Source: an uncultured Acetatifactor sp.
Lineage (GTDB): Bacteria > Bacillota > Clostridia > Lachnospirales > Lachnospiraceae
Length of the DNA stretch: 26,009 bases
Assembly: GCA_934426825.1 (NCBI GenBank)
Contig: CAKRYI010000028.1
Location: 1-26,009, forward strand
Direction of reading: 5' to 3'
Of this stretch, positions 23,300 to 26,009 are shown piece by piece (positions within the stretch are counted from its first letter, which is position 1; each line of letters starts with the position of its first letter). Below the pieces are notes generated by a model. It ran no database searches. It was not told the origin of the DNA and saw only the letters and a program-made list of their open reading frames with translations. A program made the translations under genes and the position numbers.

Positions 23300-23634
23300 C
23301 TAATCAAAATTATGAATATCTACAACAGGTTCCCCTGGTAAGCTATTCTTAAAATTTCCTCCATGCCAACCATTAAGATGTTCATTTAGAGTAACAGGAT
23401 AGATAACCTCACCTTTGTTTGCCAAATGTGGATATTGCGACACGCTATATGCATGATGTCCTTGTATTGGCTTTCCATTATACTTAGGTGTCTTTCCACT
23501 TAATATATCTGTTATCTGTTCTTGACTCCAATTTCTTGTTGTTCCTTCCGGTAATCTACCACAGACTTTTTGGTTTCTTTCATTAGTCCGGGCATCTGAT
23601 TAATCCGGGAGGCATAGAGGGCTATGGTTGCCAT
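23300..23634 (-). pseudogene. Deletion fusion: start of a small helical partner gene joined to a GHH-type nuclease toxin tail
   Basis: From the ATG at 23634 (ribosome site AAGGG) one frame reads MATIALYASRINQMPGLM, then KETKKSVVDY, resembling small helical (WXG100/LXG-partner-like) proteins encoded before Lachnospiraceae toxins; it then loses sense and stops at 23512. In another frame, from about 23565 to a TAG at 23300, sequence reads GRLPEGTTRNWSQEQITDI, NGKPIQGHHAYSVSQYPHL, and NEHLNGWHGGNFKNSLPGEP. This is an HNH/EndoVII-type toxin with a GHH motif. The junction lies around GTAGATTACCGGAA. The toxin frame has no start codon, so the nuclease is silent. A good immunity-type gene follows 17 nt later. 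Confidence 0.75.
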
Positions 23635-23721
23635 AGTTCCCTTTTCTCTCATTGTATGGTTTTGTTATATTTGTAGGATGCTATTTAATATAGCATTATG
23701 CAATATATCATACTGAAATAT

Positions 23722-23840
23722 TTAAATAATCAAGCGTTTAATAAGATGTTCCGAACCTTTCACCAGCGTATTTGCATTAGCCTAAGGAGCACTATATCTA
23801 TTCACATTATTTTGTAATATATCCCTGTTTGCGGAATTTA
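23722..23840 (-). pseudogene. Decayed coding fragment
   Basis: A minus frame reads VVVNSANRDILQNNVNRYSAP, a TAG, then ANANTLVKGSEHLIKRLII and TAA. It is protein-like but has no start or ribosome site. It lies just after the 190-aa immunity-like gene and before the deletion-fusion. Family unknown; low confidence. Confidence 0.3.
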
Positions 23841-23857
23841 CAACTACCTATCCATTA

Positions 23858-24430
23858 TTAAAGTGTGAGTGCCCATTCAAAAAAATATTTACCTTCGTTT
23901 GCAAATCTCCCCTTATTTCCATCACGAATCGCTTTCTCCGCAATCATTCGGGCTTCGTTTGTCTTTCCCATATGAATATAGGCTATATACTTCAGTATAT
24001 CAATATCCAGCCCATCTGTACAATTTATAACATATTCATCAATATCTTGAGTATTTAAAAAATTGTGACTGCGTTCACATATTAAATTCACAAAGTTGCT
24101 CGCTTGCTCTTCATAATCTTCAGTCAATTCTATTTCGCCTTTATCTAATAAAACGGATGGGGATTTAAAAGCACCAACTGCTCTAAGTGAATCGGGTTGT
24201 TTGCTGTTGTCGGGCATTTGCATCACGTTCCAAAAAACATCATCGTACTCATAATTTTTTACATAAATCCTATAACTAATTTTTTCTGAATCAACAAAAA
24301 AATCAGCATGTATAAACCGGTTGCTCTCTACTGTATATATAGCGTAACTTCTTACTTTGTATTTTTTAAGTTTCGCAGCTTTGCGGATTGCTTCTACCAC
24401 ATGCTTTTGCTGTTCTTTGTTCAAGTTCAT
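23858..24430 (-). CDS. Hypothetical protein, probable immunity protein of a lost toxin
   Basis: The 190-aa soluble protein has an alpha/beta N-terminal half (KYKVRSYAIYTVESNRFIHA; DSEKISYRIYVKNYEYDDVF) and a helical C-terminal part with a TPR-like segment (IHMGKTNEARMIAEKAIRDG). I recognise no family. The ATG at 24430 has GGGGGAG about 8 nt upstream and starts one base after the TGA of an upstream toxin-tail frame, matching the module pattern in this locus. The frame is intact although its toxin is reduced to about 32 residues. Confidence 0.7.
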   Translation of the reverse strand: MNLNKEQQKHVVEAIRKAAKLKKYKVRSYAIYTVESNRFIHADFFVDSEKISYRIYVKNYEYDDVFWNVMQMPDNSKQPDSLRAVGAFKSPSVLLDKGEIELTEDYEEQASNFVNLICERSHNFLNTQDIDEYVINCTDGLDIDILKYIAYIHMGKTNEARMIAEKAIRDGNKGRFANEGKYFFEWALTL

Positions 24431-24431
24431 A

Positions 24432-24530
24432 TCATTCTCCCCCTGAACTATAATACCTAATGCTTATCCCTGATTCATTAAGTTGATTGTTAACAGTATG
24501 TATAAATTTTACTACATTATAAGTCAGAAA
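24432..24530 (-). pseudogene. Remnant of a toxin C-terminal tail
   Basis: A minus frame of 32 codons without a start reads TYNVVKFIHTVNNQLNE, then SGISIRYYSSGGE, and ends in a TGA one base before the next ATG. Position and end-to-start coupling mark it as the last piece of the toxin partnered by the 190-aa immunity-like gene. Confidence 0.5.
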
Positions 24531-24694
24531 TTATTGCGTTTTTCTAATTGCTTTACTTCCATTAGTAGCCGCTTACGCTTGGCGCTGATTTCAAATTGTT
24601 CACTAAACCGCTCAACAGTATCGTTATACATACCTAATACACGAATGAGCTATTTCCTAATTATTTCACCTCGAATGATTTCTCCTTCGTACCT
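24524..24694 (-). pseudogene. Decayed coiled-coil coding fragment
   Basis: A minus frame reads RYEGEIIRGEIIRK, a TAG (24650-24652), then LIRVLGMYNDTVERFSEQF and KRKRLLMEVKQLEKRNNF before TGA. It is strongly helical and charged, with no start codon. It may be the end of a recombinase, transposon or toxin helical protein; unassigned. Confidence 0.4.
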
Positions 24695-24897
24695 TCAATA
24701 GAAATAAGAAATGACATCATTTACAGGAAAGAATATCCGCATAAAAATACCGTTTTTTTGCAATTTTGATAACAGGAAAACCGCTATTGAATGTAAAGAT
24801 GCATCATCTCCACAGTACCAAGTGCTAAGAAAACAATGAGCTCCACCTTTAAAAATACTTAATCGAGATTCACAATATTCTTACGGCAAATGCATAA
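24695..24897. other. Intergenic stretch with repeat copy B and no gene
   Basis: Between the decayed coiled-coil fragment and the SMI1/KNR4 stop I see no coding frame. It contains repeat copy B; the remainder is AT-rich with no recognisable signal. Confidence 0.5.
24801..24870 (-). repeat. Diverged repeat copy B, downstream of the SMI1/KNR4 gene
   Basis: The core 24801-24844 matches copy A at 21937-21979. It begins about 30 nt past the stop of an immunity gene, the same relative position as copy A. An outer stem CATTGT/ATGATG is kept through G-U pairs, while the inner stem is weaker than in copy A. Confidence 0.65.
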
Positions 24898-25410
24898 TTA
24901 TATTGTTTCATAATAATTTTCTTCTAGGATAAAATCATCAGGGAAAATGGGACATACTATCTCTTTCTTTAATAACTTGTACAAAAATTCTTCCATACTC
25001 ATTGCATAACTCATATTACCTGAGTATCTTGATTCATATACTACAAGTTCTGCGATATCACCTGTAAAGTTCCAAAATAATTCATCTCCATTATCTGTGA
25101 TTCCCCAAGGAAAAAGTCCTGTTTTACCATTATAAAATCCAAAAGGAAACTGTTCCGGAAACTCGTTTTTCATACTGTTATAGGCATCTTTCATCACTTT
25201 GTACTTTTCTATACAATTTAAATTTTCATTTTCAGAAAATGGTGATAATATCCACAAAAAATCATTAATAGAGCCTTCTCCATAGGAATCAATAAACATT
25301 TTATAATCCATTGGAAAAGTAATTCCTATGTTTTTTTCTACATCTTCCCATGCGTGTTTATTACATTTCACTTGTTGAATAGGAAAAATTTCATTAATAT
25401 TATAATGCAT
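24898..25410 (-). CDS. SMI1/KNR4 (SUKH) family immunity protein
   Basis: The 170-aa protein has the SUKH fold pattern: an N-terminal helix, then ITFPMDYKMFIDSYGEGSIN, a GLFPWGITDNGDELFW core and a C-terminal MSMEEFLYKLL helix. SUKH proteins are common immunity proteins against polymorphic nuclease toxins. The ATG at 25410 begins 8 nt after the stop of the Hint-endonuclease toxin; the ribosome site AAGTAGG overlaps that stop codon, so expression is coupled. It is the cognate immunity protein of the only intact toxin tip in the window. Confidence 0.9.
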   Translation of the reverse strand: MHYNINEIFPIQQVKCNKHAWEDVEKNIGITFPMDYKMFIDSYGEGSINDFLWILSPFSENENLNCIEKYKVMKDAYNSMKNEFPEQFPFGFYNGKTGLFPWGITDNGDELFWNFTGDIAELVVYESRYSGNMSYAMSMEEFLYKLLKKEIVCPIFPDDFILEENYYETI

Positions 25411-25418
25411 ATAAAAAC

Positions 25419-26009
25419 CTACTTTCTATTTAATATTGTTTGATATATATTCAAGCCACCACTTCCTTGTACTTGAACTGTAATTCCACTTGGTATAAGA
25501 TTATTACCTTGATGGATAGGAGTAACTTTATAATTCACAATCTGTCCTCCTTCTACTGCCTTACGAACACATCCTTCTATTGAACTCATTACCGGATGAT
25601 TGACTGGATTTTGATAAATTGTCACCAAATTCCTAGGATCACTTCCTGCCCCCCCTAATTGATTACCTAACAAATGTCCTCTAGCATGGCCTTGAGTTTG
25701 TCCTCCAAAACCTGCTGGTTTTATGGATGACTTAGCAGGACTTCCTGTTCCAATCATATCTGGCGTAATAACCGCTTCAATTCCGGTTGTTCTGCCTAAA
25801 GAATCTAATTCGCCATATACAATGGAACCACTACCACTCTCATTCCCATAATTTGCATTATGTACCAGTACCCCGCATACTCCCACATGATAGGTGTGGA
25901 AATCCTCCACCTGAAAGTTGTATACCTTAACAGGTTCTTCCAACTGTTCCCGCTCGGTGCCTTCCACCAACAGTATCTGTCCCTCAGCATCCAACAGGCT
26001 GTCCCCTAT
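25419..26009 (-). CDS. Hint-domain polymorphic toxin, C-terminal end with DNA/RNA non-specific endonuclease (5' end outside window)
   Basis: The frame is open to the window edge; 196 C-terminal residues are visible. Residues 2-52 are the end of a Hint autoprocessing domain (GDSLLDAEGQILLVEG, VYNFQVEDFHTYHVG, VLVHN with the cleavage HN at 50-51). About 145 residues follow as the toxin tip, with GHARGHLLGNQLGG, DPRNLVTIYQNPVNHP and a basic C-terminus, the pattern of the DNA/RNA non-specific endonuclease family Endonuclea_NS_2 with catalytic His in RGH. Hint would release the nuclease during delivery. The missing N-terminal part is probably Rhs/YD-repeat or LXG type. It is coupled to the SUKH immunity gene 8 nt downstream. 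Confidence 0.88.
   Translation of the reverse strand: MGDSLLDAEGQILLVEGTEREQLEEPVKVYNFQVEDFHTYHVGVCGVLVHNANYGNESGSGSIVYGELDSLGRTTGIEAVITPDMIGTGSPAKSSIKPAGFGGQTQGHARGHLLGNQLGGAGSDPRNLVTIYQNPVNHPVMSSIEGCVRKAVEGGQIVNYKVTPIHQGNNLIPSGITVQVQGSGGLNIYQTILNRK

Noticed and set aside
1..26009. CRISPR array or complete insertion sequence
   Set aside because: No regularly spaced 25-40 bp direct repeats with unique spacers and no transposase frame are visible; the 113-bp array has no spacers.

Overview
The window comes from a low-to-moderate GC Firmicute, most likely a Clostridia member of the Lachnospiraceae type. The evidence is the DUF5711 and CvpA genes, the dnaX-ybaB-recR cluster, strong sigma-A promoters (TTGACA/TATAAT) with AGGAGG-like ribosome binding sites, and a Hint-containing polymorphic toxin of a kind common in that family. 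No taxonomic marker gene is present, so this is inference.

Bases 1-8050 are housekeeping and nearly all on the minus strand. Tandem strong promoters at the left edge read out of the window, probably into an rRNA operon. Then come cvpA-like, DUF5711 and LysM membrane-protein genes, and a compact pfkA-dnaX-ybaB-recR unit. One promoter at 7646-7674 appears to drive that unit through a leader of about 380 nt made of 113-bp tandem repeats rich in GCGAAGC mini-hairpins. Two tiny coupled genes (32 and 55 aa) lie just upstream.

Bases 8050-18700 are a chromosomal metabolic and transport block. It holds tRNA-Ser(CGA) with its own promoter and terminator, an orphan membrane protein, and a MATE exporter-MerR regulator pair. 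The promoter of that pair has the 19-bp spacer and internal dyad of MerR-activated promoters and looks leaderless. Next come a D-lactate dehydrogenase, glycogen phosphorylase followed by a second MATE exporter, a LacI-family regulator with a perfect 14-bp LacI-type palindrome inside the glgP promoter, and an HMGL/DRE-TIM aldolase-like enzyme.

Bases 18700-26009 are visibly more AT-rich and form an accessory polymorphic-toxin locus, all on the minus strand. The right edge carries the C-terminal end of a large Hint-containing toxin with a non-specific DNA/RNA endonuclease tip, followed by its SMI1/KNR4 immunity gene. Downstream is a row of orphan modules. Most pair a truncated toxin tail with an immunity-type gene starting a few bases after the tail's stop; others are immunity-like genes alone. 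Several tails lack starts or carry nonsense mutations. One is fused by a deletion to the first 28 codons of a small helical partner protein. One CPCC immunity gene and one small gene are frameshifted. A diverged repeat follows two of the intact immunity genes. Together this reads as a record of toxin-tip replacement, with old tips decaying while many immunity genes stay open.
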